A stretch of 64,000 nucleotides of DNA, taken from positions 45,178,910 to 45,242,909 of the forward strand of contig JAQNBH010000007.1 of assembly GCA_028752905.1 (NCBI GenBank), in the 5' to 3' direction. Under the pieces are notes generated by a model. It was not told the DNA's origin, ran no database searches, and was given only the letters and a program-made list of their open reading frames with translations. Source of the stretch: Cladorhizidae sp. MBARI D1340-BT2 (lineage: Eukaryota; Porifera; Demospongiae; Poecilosclerida; Cladorhizidae). Of this stretch, positions 36,004 through 47,980 are shown piece after piece (positions within the stretch are counted from its first letter, which is position 1; each line of letters opens with the position of its first letter). Position numbers and translations under genes: made by a program.

Positions 36004-36652
36004 GTTGTCTCTGTGGAGGCATGTATGGTGCCAGCACTGGGCCAGCACATGCTAACATGGTCTCTGTGGAGGCATGTATGGTGCCAGCACTGGGCCAGCA
36101 CATGCTAACATGGTCTCTGTGGAGGCATGTATGGTGCCAGCACTGGGCCCAGCACATGCTAACATGGTCTCTGTGCAGGCATGTATGGTGCCAGCACTGG
36201 GCCAGCACATGCTAACATGGTCTCTGTGGAGGCATGTATGGTGCCAGCACTGGGCCCAGCACATGCTAACATGGTCTCTGTGGAGGCATGTATGGTGCCA
36301 GCACTGGGCCAGCACATGCTAACATGGTCTCTGTGCAGGCATGTATGGTGCCAGCACTGGGCCAGCACATGCTAACATGGTCTCTGTGGAGGCATGTATG
36401 GTGCCAGCACTGGGCCCAGCACACGCTAACATGGTCTCTGTGGAGGCATGTATGGTGCCAGCACTGGGCCAGCACATGCTAACATGGTCTCTGTGGAGGC
36501 ATGTATGGTGCCAGCACTGGGCCAGCACATGCTAACATGGTCTCTGTGGAGGCATGTATGGTGCCAGCACTGGGCCAGCACATGCTAACATGGTCTCTGT
36601 GGAGGCATGTATGGTGCCAGCACTGGGCCCAGCACATGCTAACATGGTCTCT
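36004..36652. repeat. 53-54-bp minisatellite, about 12 copies
   Basis: The unit contains GGTCTCTGT(G)GA, GGAGGCATGTATGGTGCCAG and CACTGGGCCAGCACATGCTA. GGGCC/GGGCCC alternation gives 53- and 54-bp forms. Confidence 0.97.
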
Positions 36653-38250
36653 TCGGTTGAGCAGTGCTTCATGAGTGAGTGACGTCCATTCATCAGCCAC
36701 ATTGACTTGAGGGCAGTGTTTGCATTTTACCCAGGTAAAACCTATTTAACTCAACCCAGTGGGTAAAACCTGTGTTTTAGGTATTTCTCCCAGGTTTTAC
36801 CCCTATTTTACCTGGGTTTTTTACCCAGGTATTACTCAGTGATATAAAACACTTATTTGTAGCCCCCTGTCCTAGAGCCACAAGTGTCTGGGTGGTGGTG
36901 GCTATTTAAAAGGCAAGCAAATACCACAGGTCATCATTCACTGCTTACAGTTTAGTAAGTGTACTGCAATTACAAAAATGTGAAAGCCCAGAAACTCGTC
37001 TTCTGCCACAGGCTCCTGCGAGGACCTCAGGAGATTGACTATTAAATCTGTTTAACTTGCATATCAATTGGACTTTAATCCCATGAATCTTGTTTAAATA
37101 TTTAAATATATCATTAAATAAAAAATATATACTCTAGTAGACAACCTTGTCACTTGGTAAATAAATGCTGAGTGAAACACAGCTCCTGTTTTTGTCTAGT
37201 TCTTTACAGTTGCCATTTATTGAATGTCCTACTTCCTGATTACAGAGTTAATTTCTTATATCTTATAAATCTATTGTGTCTATTATTTTATCCTGGGTTG
37301 TATCCATGTTTGAGTAAAACCTGGGTAAAACCCGGGTAAAAGGTATTTGACCCAACCCGGGTTACACCCAAGCCCTGGGTAAAACCTGCGAACTCTGCTT
37401 GAGGGTGGCACCGACCGTCTCTCCTGGGGAAATTATTTGAGGAGGCAGAAGCTCACCCGACAAAGAAACTAAAATACCTTCTCGTTTATCGCCCAAACCC
37501 ATCCTGGCTGTCTTATTTGTCCCTTCCAGTTCCAATTCCGGTTCGAATGTCCCGTCACTCACAGGAACCAAAATGGTTCCTGTCTGGTCGAATTTGACAA
37601 TCGTAGACTGCCATGTTGTTAGTCTGAACCACTTCTTTGATCCTCAGAAGAAATGCCGCCTTGAAGGCTTCAACTTCTCAGGAACCTCACCAGCAGTCCT
37701 AGTCCCCTTGGGCTTAGTATGACCATGCCTTTGAAGCAACGAGAATGGCCACGAGTTCTTGAGTTCCACAGAACCACCATGTTCTTTCAGCAGAGATGAT
37801 CTCTGTGAATTACAACACCTCGAGCTGCTGCCATCAGAATAGGAGAGCTTCCTGGAGATCCACACACACACACATGCTAACTCTGAAGACATTTCTTGGT
37901 AAGCTCATCCAACTCTCCTGGAAGAAGAAATGGCCTGCCTGCCTCTCTAGCATGGATCTCCAGGTCTTCAATATCCTTGCCTTGCTTCAAGTGTTTCTCC
38001 ACTAGCTGTCTGAGGGGAGCTTCTGAAATGCTGAGTCTGGGGAGTTCTTTTGTTGCTGTTCATAATTGCACGCTGGCCAATCTCCGTGGGTGTAGTGATG
38101 TCTTCGACAGGTCTTTTCTTCCTTCCCCTTGACTTAGGAATGCAATAATCTTTTCCTCCTCTGTCTCTGCCATTCCCTTGCTGACTCCATTGCCGCTGAC
38201 TCTCTTCGTGAGGTGCTATCAGCTTTCTTAATCGAGACAGACATCTTCGT
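36653..38250 (-). pseudogene. Decayed pogo-type (CENP-B/DDE_1) transposase, - strand
   Basis: Read on the - strand, frames from right to left give the order of a pogo-like transposase: EKHLKQGKDIEDLEIHAREA then GRPFLLPGELDELTKKC (37893-38010, HTH region), LLKEHGGSVELKNSWPFSLL then QRHGHTKPKGTR (37700-37800, CENP-B-type HTH), and VKFDQTGTILVPVS (about 37550-37600) with the first catalytic Asp in DQTG. GLGDKREGILVSLSGELLPP follows (about 37440-37500), then NVADEWTSLTHEAL beyond the inserted MITE (36650-36710). Stops, frameshifts and a CA microsatellite near 37862 interrupt it, and the C-terminal catalytic half is absent. A dead fossil. Confidence 0.85.
36714..37397. mobile_element. hAT MITE nested in the pogo relic
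   Basis: A 684-bp element flanked by a perfect 8-bp duplication CTTGAGGG (36706-36713 and 37398-37405). Ends are imperfect inverted repeats: CAGTGTTTGCATTTTACCC at the left and the complement of CAGAGTTCGCAGGTTTTACC at the right, with the CAG-G start typical of hAT. Both subterminal regions carry many TTTTACCC/GGGTAAAA motifs in both orientations. The A+T-rich middle has no transposase. Confidence 0.92.
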
Positions 38251-38417
38251 ACTTATGAAATTGTGTGGACTGTCCAGGTTTCCCCACTAAGTTCAGTTTA
38301 TCGTTAGTTGAGTATTTACAGGGAGGCCACTTGCCCTAATATGGTAACCATGGCAACATGTGTAAATTGTGTAATTATGCCATATGTGATTTCCTGCCCC
38401 TCCCCTTCTCCATACAG

Positions 38418-38501
38418 TTTGATGGAGCAAACTCGCGCCTGACCAGACTGAGAAGGTTGGGCTACGATCGGGTGGTGGACACACACACAAACTCTGAATA
38501 A
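38418..38501 (+). CDS. Candidate terminal exon, possibly the TMEM9-like C-terminus
   Basis: Very strong acceptor (tttcctgcccctccccttctccatacag). Only phase 0 is open: FDGANSRLTRLRRLGYDRVV then DTHTNSE and TAA. Phase 0 is what the TMEM9-like exon 4 needs, and GAN plus RVVDTHT loosely recalls the RAN...KTVFDRH tail of TMEM9, but about ten conserved residues would be missing and the distance is 26.7 kb. It may belong to another + strand gene. Confidence 0.45.
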   Translation, partial: FDGANSRLTRLRRLGYDRVVDTHTNSE

Positions 38502-38584
38502 TGGAATTCCTTCTGGAAGGCCACCATTTTTATTGCACACATCATACACACACACAGTCATTATCATCTCAATGTCAACTTCTA

Positions 38585-38971
38585 GTGATTATGTGCACAT
38601 GCTATTATTGTGATGGCGAGCATGTGCTATTAGTGTGATGGAGCACGTGCTATTAGTATGATTATGTGCACGTGCTATTAGTGTGATTATGTGCACGTGC
38701 TATAGTGTGATTATGTGCACGTGCTATAGTGTGATTATGCGCACGTGCTATTAGTGTGATTATGTGCACATGCTATTAGTGTGATGGTATGTGCTATTGG
38801 ACAAGTCAGTCATTCTATGCATCTCCACTTGTATTCTATGGGAATGGGAGGATAAAGATAATGTCTGGCAGGCTTGTGGGCAAAGCACGTCAAGCCAATT
38901 GCACGTGGAAGAAGCAGATGGCAGGCTTGTGGGCAAAGCACGTCAAGCCAATTGCACGTGGAAGAAGCAGC
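38585..38971. repeat. Two short tandem repeats
   Basis: 38585-38800 has about nine copies of a 22-25-bp unit (GTGATTATGTGCACGTGCTA plus TTA). 38866-38971 is a perfect twofold repeat of 53 bp starting TGGCAGGCTTGTGGGCAAAG. Confidence 0.93.
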
Positions 38972-39882
38972 GGCTTTGAGCACACAGTGGGAACAAGTGC
39001 ATGCACTGCCAAACCACTTCCACTGGTGTGAAGACCCTTTACCACACAAACTTCTAGAATGTTTTTTTGGTGCCAATTACCTAGTACATGTACAATATCC
39101 ACAAACTTGACCTCTACCCATGACCACACCCATAATGCTAGATCAAGGAATGCATGTGGTCACTCATTAAAAAAAGGTTTGTTGTGGTCTCCATAGGGTT
39201 AACCTGGAAAGCGAGTATCACATGCTCCATCTTGAAGGCCTTTAGAATGGCATAGCAAGTGTCAGTCACACATGCGGGCAGCAGTCACACGTGGGCAACA
39301 TGGCACACATGCAGGCAACATGGTCACACATGGGCAGCACAGTCACACAAGCGGGCAACATGGTCACATGTGGACAGCACAGTCACACACAGGCAACATG
39401 GTCACACATGCAGGCAACATGGTCATACAAGCAGGCAACATGGTCACACATGTTGGCAGCACAGTCACACATACAGGCAACATGGCACATACAAATTAAC
39501 TCGAGACATTTTGTTCTAGTCTTCATCAGGAATAGCCGAAAGGTCAAGAGACAAGTTGATTATCAATGACCCCTCCCCCCTCCCATGTGTTTTCTTCATA
39601 AGAAGTCAACAAGAAAATAGACTCTCGTTAATGTCAACAAGAAAGGAAGGGGAGTGGTCACACATGGCCCATACACGGCATTCGTATACATCAAAACATA
39701 ATTCCATAACTATAATTATGATGAGGTCTTGCAAGTAGTGCACTGGCATTAGTGTGATGAGTGAGTGTGGTGTGGCTTGACTGACGGGTGCGGACATGAT
39801 GGGGTGGGGAGACGATGTGAACAACTTGTCCGGAGGGCTGCAACACGGCACGATGAGAGAGCTGGCCGCTGACGAGAGCTTG
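38972..39882. other. Intergenic stretch with a 21-bp array
   Basis: 39262-39490 holds about 11 copies of GTCACACATGCAGGCAACAT plus G, with CAGCACA variants. The rest is unique; nothing else is supported. It separates a + strand terminal exon from a - strand terminal exon, so it would be the convergent 3' side of both. Confidence 0.6.
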
Positions 39883-40157
39883 TTAAGTCTCAGCGTCATC
39901 GGGGACATCCTTATTCTTCACATTCAAACAGTCTCCTAGGAAGAGATAAGCAGGTCCTCGTTTACCCGGGAACAAGGCGTCATCAGGATAATCCTTACTG
40001 GTGGGGGTGTCAGAGGCGTGGTCTTGAGGCTCCTCTGACACCTTGCTGGCCGCATGCCATGCCCCACCTCTCTCCTCTGCTGATGAGGGTGTTACTAAGG
40101 GGTGTGGCTTGGTGGAACCTGCCGCACTCAGTAGAGGGAGTGCAGATATGCCGCGAC
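39883..40157 (-). CDS. Terminal exon of an unidentified - strand gene
   Basis: Acceptor caatgtttgctggtctgcag, two nt, 90 codons, TAA. The peptide starts RGISALPLLSAAGSTKPHPL and contains KVSEEPQDHASDTPTSKDYP, then DDALFPGKRGPAYLFLGDCL, ending NVKNKDVPDDAET. It looks like a cytosolic, proline/acid-rich C-terminal tail; no family recognised. The entering phase needs one nt from the previous exon, which I could not find upstream because a 33-bp array (40355-42056) and a 49-bp array follow. Confidence 0.6.
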
Positions 40158-40354
40158 CTGCAGACCAGCAAACATTGAGATGCAATTGATGACTACAGAT
40201 GGATACACTGAATAGGATGCGGCCTTCCAATAATTACCTCGACATGCTCTTGATGAGTTGGTTTGTGTGTAGTGAAGTCATTATTAATTATCAATTTACT
40301 GTAGTTCATTATTAAACCTGTTTAACCCTCAATTTACTGTAGTTCATTATTAAA

Positions 40355-42056
40355 CCTGTTTAACCCTGTATCCACCACAGCTATATTATTTAATAACCCT
40401 GTATCCTCCACTACTATATTATTTAATAACCCTGTATCCTCCACTACTATATTATTTAATAACCCTGTATCCTCCACTGCTTTATTATTTAATAACCCTG
40501 TATCCACCACAGCTATATTATTTAATAACCCTGTATCCTCCACTTCTATATTATTTAATAACCCTGTATCCTCCACTGATATATTATTTAATAACCCTGT
40601 ATCCTCCACTACTATATTATTTAATAACCCATATCAACCACTGCTTTATTATTTAATAACCCTGTATCCACCACAGCTATATTATTTAATAACCCTGTAT
40701 CCTCCACTACTATAACCCTGTATCAACCACTTCTATATTATTTAATAGCCCTGTATCCTCCACTACTATATTATTTAATAACCCTGTATCCACCACAGCT
40801 ATATTATTTAATAACCCTGTATCCTCCACTGCTATATTATTTAATAACCCTGTATCCATCACTTCTATATTATTTAATAACCCTGTATCCTCCACTACTA
40901 TATTATTTAATAACCCTGTATCCTCCACTACTATATTATTTAATAACCCTGTATCCTCCACTACTATATTATTTAATAACCCTGTATCCTCCACTACTAT
41001 ATTATTTAATAACCCTGTATCAACCACTGCTTTATTATTTAATAACCCTGTATCCACCACAGCTATATTATTTAATAACCCTGTATCAACCACTTCTATA
41101 TTATTTAATAACCCTGTATCCTCCACTACTATATTATTTAATAACCCTGTATCCTCCACTACTATATTATTTAATAACCCTGTATCAACCACTGCTATAT
41201 TATTTAATAACCCTGTATCCTCCACCGCTATATTATTTAATAACCCTGTATCCATCACTTCTATATTATTTAATAACCCTGTATCCTCCACTACTATATT
41301 ATTTAATAACCCTGTATCCTCCACTACTATATTATTTAATAACCCTGTATCAACCACTGCTTTATTATTTAATAACCCTGTATCCACCACAGCTATATTA
41401 TTTAATAACCCTGTATCCTCCACTACTATATTATTTAATAACCCTGTATCCTCCACTACTATATTATTTAATAACCCTGTATCAACCACTGCTTTATTAT
41501 TTAATAACCCTGTATCCACCACAGCTATATTATTTAATAACCCTGTATCCTCCACTACTATATTATTTAATAACCCTGTATCAACCACTGCTATATTATT
41601 TAATAACCCTGTATCCTCCACTGCTTTATTATTTAATAACCCTGTATCCACCACAGCTATATTATTTAATAACCCTGTATCCTCCACTACTATATTATTT
41701 AATAACCCTGTATCCTCCACTGCTATATTATTTAATAACCCTGTATCCTCCACTACTATATTATTTAATAACCCTGTATCAACCACTGCTATATTATTTA
41801 ATAACCCTGTATCCTCCACTGCTATATTATTTAATAACCCTGTATCCTCCACTTCTATATTATTTAATAACCCTGTATCCACCACAGCTATATTATTTAA
41901 TAACCCTGTATCCACCACAGCTATATTATTTAATAACCCTGTATCCTCCACTGCTATATTATTTAATAACCCTGTATCCTCCACTTCTATATTATTTAAT
42001 AACCCTGTATCCTCCACTGCTATATTATTTAATAACCCTGTATCCTCCACTGCTAT
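40355..42056. repeat. 33-bp minisatellite, about 51 copies
   Basis: The unit contains TTATTTAATAACCCTGTATC then C(T/A)CCAC(T/A)(A/G)CTATA. Preceded by a twofold repeat of CAATTTACTGTAGTTCATTA-type sequence at 40285-40360. The - strand frame (VEDTGLLNNIA repeated) is open for 446 codons (40710-42050). A 1-nt and a 10-nt deletion near 40630 and 40705 break it, and the array ends without a start context. Confidence 0.96.
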
Positions 42057-42119
42057 ATCCCTGGGATGTCATGGCAATTTAAAATATAATAATATAATAT
42101 AGCTAGCCTAGTCCGACAG

Positions 42120-45100
42120 CTGGCGCACCCACACTCCTGCAGTGTTGGTCTATAGTAGCAGATATAATTATAGGCCCCCACACTCCTGCAGTGCTGGGCT
42201 ATAGTAGCAGATATAATTATAGGCCCCCACACTCCTGCAGTGTTGGTCTATAGTAGCAGATATAATTATAGGCCCCCACACTCCTGCAGTGTTGGTCTAT
42301 AGTAGCAGATATAATTATAGGCCCCCACACTCCTGCAGTGTTGGTCTATAGTAGCAGATATAATTATAGGCCCCACACTCCTGCAGTGCTGGGCTATAGT
42401 AGCAGATATAATTATAGGCCCCCACACTCCTGCAGTGTTGGTCTATAGTAGCAGATATAATTATAGGCCCCCACACTCCTGCAGTGTTGGTCTATAGTAG
42501 CAGATATAATTATAGGCCCCCACACTCCTGCAGTGTTGGTCTATAGTAGCAGATATAATTATAGGCCCCACACTCCTGCAGTGTTGGTCTATAGTAGCAG
42601 ATATAATTATAGGCCCCCACACTCCTGCAGTGTTGGTCTATAGTAGCAGATATAATTATAGGCCCCCACACTCCTGCAGTGCTGGGCTATAGTAGCAGAT
42701 ATAATTATAGGCCCCACACTCCTGCAGTGTTGGTCTATAGTAGCAGATATAATTATAGGCCCCCACACTCCTGCAGTGTTGGGCTATAGTAGCAGATATA
42801 ATTATAGGCCCCCACACTCCTGCAGTGCTGGGCTATAGTAGCAGATATAATTATAGGCCCCCACACTCCTGCAGTGTTGGTCTATAGTAGCAGATATAAT
42901 TATAGGCCCCCACACTCCTGCAGTGTTGGTCTATAGTAGCAGATATAATTATAGGCCCCCACACTCCTGCAGTGTTGGGCTATAGTAGCAGATATAATTA
43001 TAGGCCCCCACACTCCTGCAGTGTTGGTCTATAGTAGCAGATATAATTATAGGCCCCCACACTCCTGCAGTGTTGGGCTATAGCAGCAGATATAATTATA
43101 GGCCCCCACACTCCTGCAGTGTTGGCCTATAGTAGCAGATATAATTATAGGCCTCCACACTCCTGCAGTGTTGGGCTATAGTAGTAGATATAATTATAGG
43201 CCCCCACACTCCTGCAGTGCTGGGCTATAGCAGCAGATATAATTATAGGCCCCCACACTCCTGCAGTGTTGGGCTATAGTAGCAGATATAATTATAGGCC
43301 CCCACACTCCTGCAGTGTTGGGCTATAGTAGCAGATATAATTATAGGCCCCCACACTCCTGCAGTGCTGGGCTATAGCAGCAGATATAATTATAGGCCCC
43401 CACACTCCTGCAGTGTTGGGCTATAGTAGCAGATATAATTATGGGCCCCCACACTCCTGCAGTGCTGGGCTATAGCAGCAGATATAATTATAGGCCCCCA
43501 CACTCCTGCAGTGTTGGGCTATAGTAGCAGATATAATTATAGGCCCCCACACTCCTGCAGTGTTGGGCTATAGTAGCAGATATAATTATAGGCCCCCACA
43601 CTCCTGCAGTGTTGGGCTATAGTAGCAGATATAATTATAGGCCCCCACACTCCTGCAGTGTTGGTCTATAGTAGCAGATATAATTATAGGCCCCCACACT
43701 CCTGCAGTGCTGGGCTATAGTAGCAGATATAATTATAGGCCCCCACACTCCTGCAGTGCTGATCTATAGTAGTAGATATAATTATAGGCCCCCACACTCC
43801 TGCAGTGCTGGGCTATAGTAGCAGATATAATTATAGGCCCCCACACTCCTGCAGTGCTGGGCTATAGTAGCAGATATAATTATAGGCCCCCACACTCCTG
43901 CAGTGTTGGTCTATAGTAGCAGATATAATTATAGGCCCCCACACTCCTGCAGTGTTGGTCTATAGTAGCAGATATAATTATAGGCCACACCCACACTCCT
44001 GCAGTGTTGGTCTATAGTAGCAGATATAATTATAGGCCCGCACACTCCTGCAGTGCTGGGCTATAGCAGCAGATATAATTATAGGCCCCCACACTCCTGC
44101 AGTGTTGGTCTATAGTAGCAGATATAATTATAGGCCCCCACACTCCTGCAGTGCTGGGCTATAGCAGCAGATATAATTATAGGCCCCACACTCCTGCAGT
44201 GTTGGTCTATAGTAGCAGATATAATTATAGGCCCCCACACTCCTGCAGTGTTGGTCTATAGTAGCAGATATAATTATAGGCCCCCACACTCCTGCAGTGT
44301 TGGGCTATAGTAGCAGATATAATTATAGGCCCCCACACTCCTGCAGTGTTGGTCTATAGTAGCAGATATAATTATAGGCCCCCACACTCCTGCAGTGTTG
44401 GGCTATAGTAGCAGATATAATTATAGGCCCCCACACTCCTGCAGTGTTGGGCTATAGCAGCAGATATAATTATAGGCCCCCACACTCCTGCAGTGTTGGT
44501 CTATAGTAGCAGATATAATTATAGGCCCCCACACTCCTGCAGTGCTGGGCTATAGTAGCAGATATAATTATAGGCCCCCACACTCCTGCAGTGTTGGTCT
44601 ATAGTAGCAGATATAATTATAGGCCCCCACACTCCTGCAGTGCTGGGCTATAGTAGCAGATATAATTATAGGCCCCCACACTCCTGCAGTGCTGGGCTAT
44701 AGTAGCAGATATAATTATAGGCCCCCACACTCCTGCAGTGTTGGTCTATAGTAGCAGATATAATTATAGGCCACACCCACACCCCTGCAGTGTTGGTCTA
44801 TAGTAGCAGATATAATTATAGGCCCCCACACTCCTGCAGTGTTGGGCTATAGTAGCAGATATAATTATAGGCCCCCACACTCCTGCAGTGTTGGTCTATA
44901 GTAGCAGATATAATTATAGGCCCCCACACTCCTGCAGTGCTGGGCTATAGTAGCAGATATAATTATAGGCCCCCACACTCCTGCAGTGCTGGGCTATAGT
45001 AGCAGATATAATTATAGGCCCCCACACTCCTGCAGTGTTGGTCTATAGTAGCAGATATAATTATAGGCCCCCACACTCCTGCAGTGTTGGTCTATAGTAG

Positions 45101-45372
45101 CAGATATAATTATAGGCCCCCACACTCCTGCAGTGCTGGGCTATAGTAGCAGATATAATTATAGGCCCCCACACTCCTGCAGTGTTGGTCTATAGTAGCA
45201 GATATAATTATAGGCCCCCACACTCCTGCAGTGCTGGGCTATAGTAGCAGATATAATTATAGGCCCCCACACTCCTGCAGTGCTGGGCTATAGTAGCAGA
45301 TATAATTATAGGCCCCCACACTCCTGCAGTGTTGGTCTATAGTAGCAGATATAATTATAGGCCACACTGCAG
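42120..45372. repeat. 49-bp minisatellite, about 67 copies
   Basis: The unit is CACACTCCTGCAGTGTTGG, (T/G)CTATAGTAGCAGA and TATAATTATAGGCCCC. It has a perfect palindrome TATAATTATA and CTGCAG. Main variants are GTTGGT/GTTGGG/GCTGGG and four versus five C. A rare ACACCC insertion recurs at 43985 and 44772. Confidence 0.98.
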
Positions 45373-45500
45373 TGTTGGTCAGTCTAGTTATGGAGGTGGA
45401 ACAAAATAAAACAGGTTTGCTAAACTGGAAATGATGGTCATGGTGAATCTGAAGAATATCTGAGCGAGCTCTCTCACCTCAACCTTGCATTAATCTGTAG

Positions 45501-45540
45501 GGAAGGCCAACATCATGATGGCATCAACATGTACAGATCA
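45501..45540 (+). CDS. Candidate internal exon, unidentified
   Basis: Acceptor caaccttgcattaatctgtag, donor TCA/gtacct. One nt plus 13 codons: EGQHHDGINMYRS, exit phase 0, matching the next candidate exon. Confidence 0.35.
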
Positions 45541-45559
45541 GTACCTGCCTCTCTCTCTC

Positions 45560-45738
45560 TCCACCCCACACCTTCACCCGCCACTCCCCTCCACCCCACA
45601 CCTTCACCCGCCACTCTCTCCACCCCACACCTTCACCCGCCACTCTCTCCACCCCACACCTTCACCCGCCACTCTCTCCACCCCACACCTTCACCCGCCA
45701 CTCTCTCCACCCCACACCTTCACCTGGCACTCTCTCTC
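45560..45738. repeat. 29-bp minisatellite, about 6 copies
   Basis: The unit is CACCCCACACCTTCACCCGC plus CACTCTCTC. It fills the short intron between the two candidate exons, giving a long pyrimidine-rich tract before the acceptor at 45777. Confidence 0.95.
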
Positions 45739-45777
45739 TACCATTCCTCACTCACTTGCCACTGCATTCTGTTACAG

Positions 45778-45837
45778 AAATACAATTCTTCCAGCAAGTG
45801 GTCAGTGTTAGAACAACGAGTGGGTGTTCCTAATTAG
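45778..45837 (+). CDS. Candidate terminal exon, unidentified
   Basis: Strong acceptor (cactgcattctgttacag), phase 0, 19 codons KYNSSSKWSVLEQRVGVPN then TAG. KW-x-VLEQR-x-x-V faintly recalls the WKLQVQEQRK-x-V tail of TMEM9, but this is weak and the gene would have to span 43 kb. A candidate only. Confidence 0.4.
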   Translation, partial: KYNSSSKWSVLEQRVGVPN

Positions 45838-45887
45838 TCTGTGTCATCTAGTTAAGAGTAGTTAGTAGACACATCAAAGTTGTCCTA

Positions 45888-46584
45888 GCTGGCTTAGGAG
45901 AGGGCGTGTCCACAGGCTGGCTGGCTTAGGAGAGGGCGTGTCCACAGGCTAGCTGGCTTAGGAGAGGGTGTGTCCACAGGCTGGCTGGCTTAGGAGAGGG
46001 CGTGTCCACAGGCTGGCTGGCTTAGGAGAGGGTGTGTCCACAGGCTGGCTGGCTTAGGAGAGGGCGTGTCCACAGGCTGGCTGGCTTAGGAGAGGGTGTA
46101 TCCACAGGCTGGCTGGCTTAGGAGAGGGTGTGAGGGTGTGTCCACAGGCTGGCTGGCTTAGGAGAGGGCGTGTCCACAGGCTAGCTGGCTTAGGAGAGGG
46201 TGTGTCCACAGGCTGGCTGGCTTAGGAGAGGGCGTGTCCACAGGCTGGCTGGCTTAGGAGAGGGTGTATCCACAGGCTGGCTGGCTTAGGAGAGGGCGTG
46301 TCCACAGGCTAGCTGGCTTAGGAGAGGGTGTGTCCACAGGCTGGCTGGCTTAGGAGAGGGCGTGTCCACAGGCTGGCTGGCTTAGGAGAGGGCGTGTCCA
46401 CAGGATGGCTGGCTTAGGAGAGGGTGTGTCCACAGGCTGGCTTAGGAGAGGGCGTGTCCACAGGCTGGCGTAGGAGAGGGCGTGTCCACAGGCTGGCTGG
46501 CTTAGGAGAGGGTTTGTCCACATGCTGGCTTAGGAGAGGGTGTGTCCACAGGCTGGCTGGCTTAGGAGAGGGTGTGTCCACAGG
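45888..46584. repeat. 32-bp minisatellite, about 22 copies
   Basis: The unit is GGCTGGCTGGCTTAGGAGAG plus GG(C/T)GTGTCCACA. Some units lose one GGCT (28 bp), one has an extra GTGTGAGG. Confidence 0.96.
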
Positions 46585-46678
46585 CCGTGGAAGACATACT
46601 TAGTGTAGTTGGGTACTTGAGACGCCCACCAGTGCAAGTGGCAGGCAACAGACAGCTACTAGAAATATCTGAGCATGC

Positions 46679-46856
46679 CTAAGGCATTGCTCTGGCCAAC
46701 TGTAAAGCACATATGAAGTTATGGACCAGCTTTTCTGGGATGGATTCATCCTCTCCAAGAGGACAAAGGAGATGAAGGAGAAAACGCCGATGCTCGTCAT
46801 ACTTACCTGGGTAGCGATGAGATGGAGTGCAGTGTGCCAGTGGTCCAGGTCTCATC
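46679..46856 (-). CDS. Candidate terminal exon bordered by an acceptor-bearing array
   Basis: On the - strand, acceptor gctagatcttgcag then one nt and 58 codons to TAG: MRPGPLAHCTPSHRYPGKYD, EHRRFLLHLLCPLGEDESIP, EKLVHNFICALQLARAMP. The stretch LGEDESIPEKLVHNFICA resembles LGEAKVILEKLVNIFISA encoded at about 62850-62905 on the + strand (11 of 18 identical, no gaps), so this may be part of a dispersed repeat, not a host exon. The acceptor and first codons belong to the unit of the neighbouring 44-bp array. Confidence 0.4.
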
Positions 46857-47980
46857 CTGCAAGATCTAGCCAAGGTATGCCAGTGATCCAAGTCTCAGCA
46901 CTGCAAGATCTAGCCAAGTGATCCAGGTCTCAGCACTGCAAGATCTAGCCAAGGTGCTGCCAGTGATCCAGGTCTCAGCACTGCAAGATCTAGCCAAGGT
47001 CTGCCAGTGATCCAGGTCTCAGCAAGATCTAGCCAAGGTGTGCCAGTGATCCAAGTCTCATCCTGCAAGATCTAGCCAAGGTATGCCAGTGATCCAAGTC
47101 TCATCCTGCAAGATCTAGCCAAGGTATGCAGGTCTCAGCACTGCAAGATCTAGCCAAGGTGCTGCCAGTGATCCAGGTCTCAGCACTGCAAGATCTAGCC
47201 AAGGTCTGCCAGTGATCCAGGTCTCAGCAAGATCTAGCCAAGGTGTGCCAGTGATCCAAGTCTCATCCTGCAAGATCTAGCCAAGGTATGCCAGTGATCC
47301 AAGTCTCATCCTGCAAGATCTAGCCAAGGTATGCAGGTCTCAGCACTGCAAGATCTAGCCAAGGTGTGCCAGTGATCCAGGTCTCAGCACTGCAAGATCT
47401 AGCCAAGTGATCCAGGTCTCAGCACTGCAAGATCTAGCCAAGGTCTGCCAGTGATCCAGGTCTCAGCACTGCAAGATCTAGCCAAGGTGTGCCAGTGATC
47501 CAAGTCTCATCCTGCAAGATCTAGCCAAGGTGTGCCAGTGATCCAAGTCTCATCCTGCAAGATCTAGCCAAGGTATGCAGGTCTCAGCACTGCAAGATCT
47601 AGCCAAGGTGTGCCAGTGATCCAGGTCTCAGCACTGCAAGATCTAGCCAAGGTGCTGCCAGTGATCCAGGTCTCAGCACTGCAAGATCTAGCCAAGGTGT
47701 GCCAGTGATCCAGGTCTCATCCTGCAAGATCTAGCCAAGGTGCAAGATCTAGCCAAGGTGCTGCCAGTGATCCAGGTCTCAGCACTGCAAGATCTAGCCA
47801 AGGTGTGCCAGTGATCCAGGTCTCATCCTGCAAGATCTAGCCAAGGTGCTGCCAGTGATTCAGGTCTCAGCACTGCAAGATCTAGCCAAGGTATGCCAGT
47901 GATCCAGGTCTCAGCACTGCAAGATCTAGCCAAGGTGCTGCCAGTGATCCAGGTCTCAGCACTGCAAGATCTAGCCAAGC
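46857..47980. repeat. 41-45-bp minisatellite, about 26 copies
   Basis: The unit contains GATCTAGCCAAGGT, GTGCCAGTGATCCAGGTCTC and AGCACTGCAA. Partial-deletion units are frequent and a block of several units recurs (46985-47130 and 47170-47330), indicating higher-order duplication. Confidence 0.95.

Noticed and set aside
40361..42056. Telomere-like or centromere satellite
   Set aside because: No TTAGGG-type motif, and each array has its own short unit, unlike a chromosome-wide satellite.
3925..45372. CRISPR arrays
   Set aside because: The arrays are head-to-tail repeats with no unique spacers, in an intron-bearing eukaryotic sequence with no cas genes.
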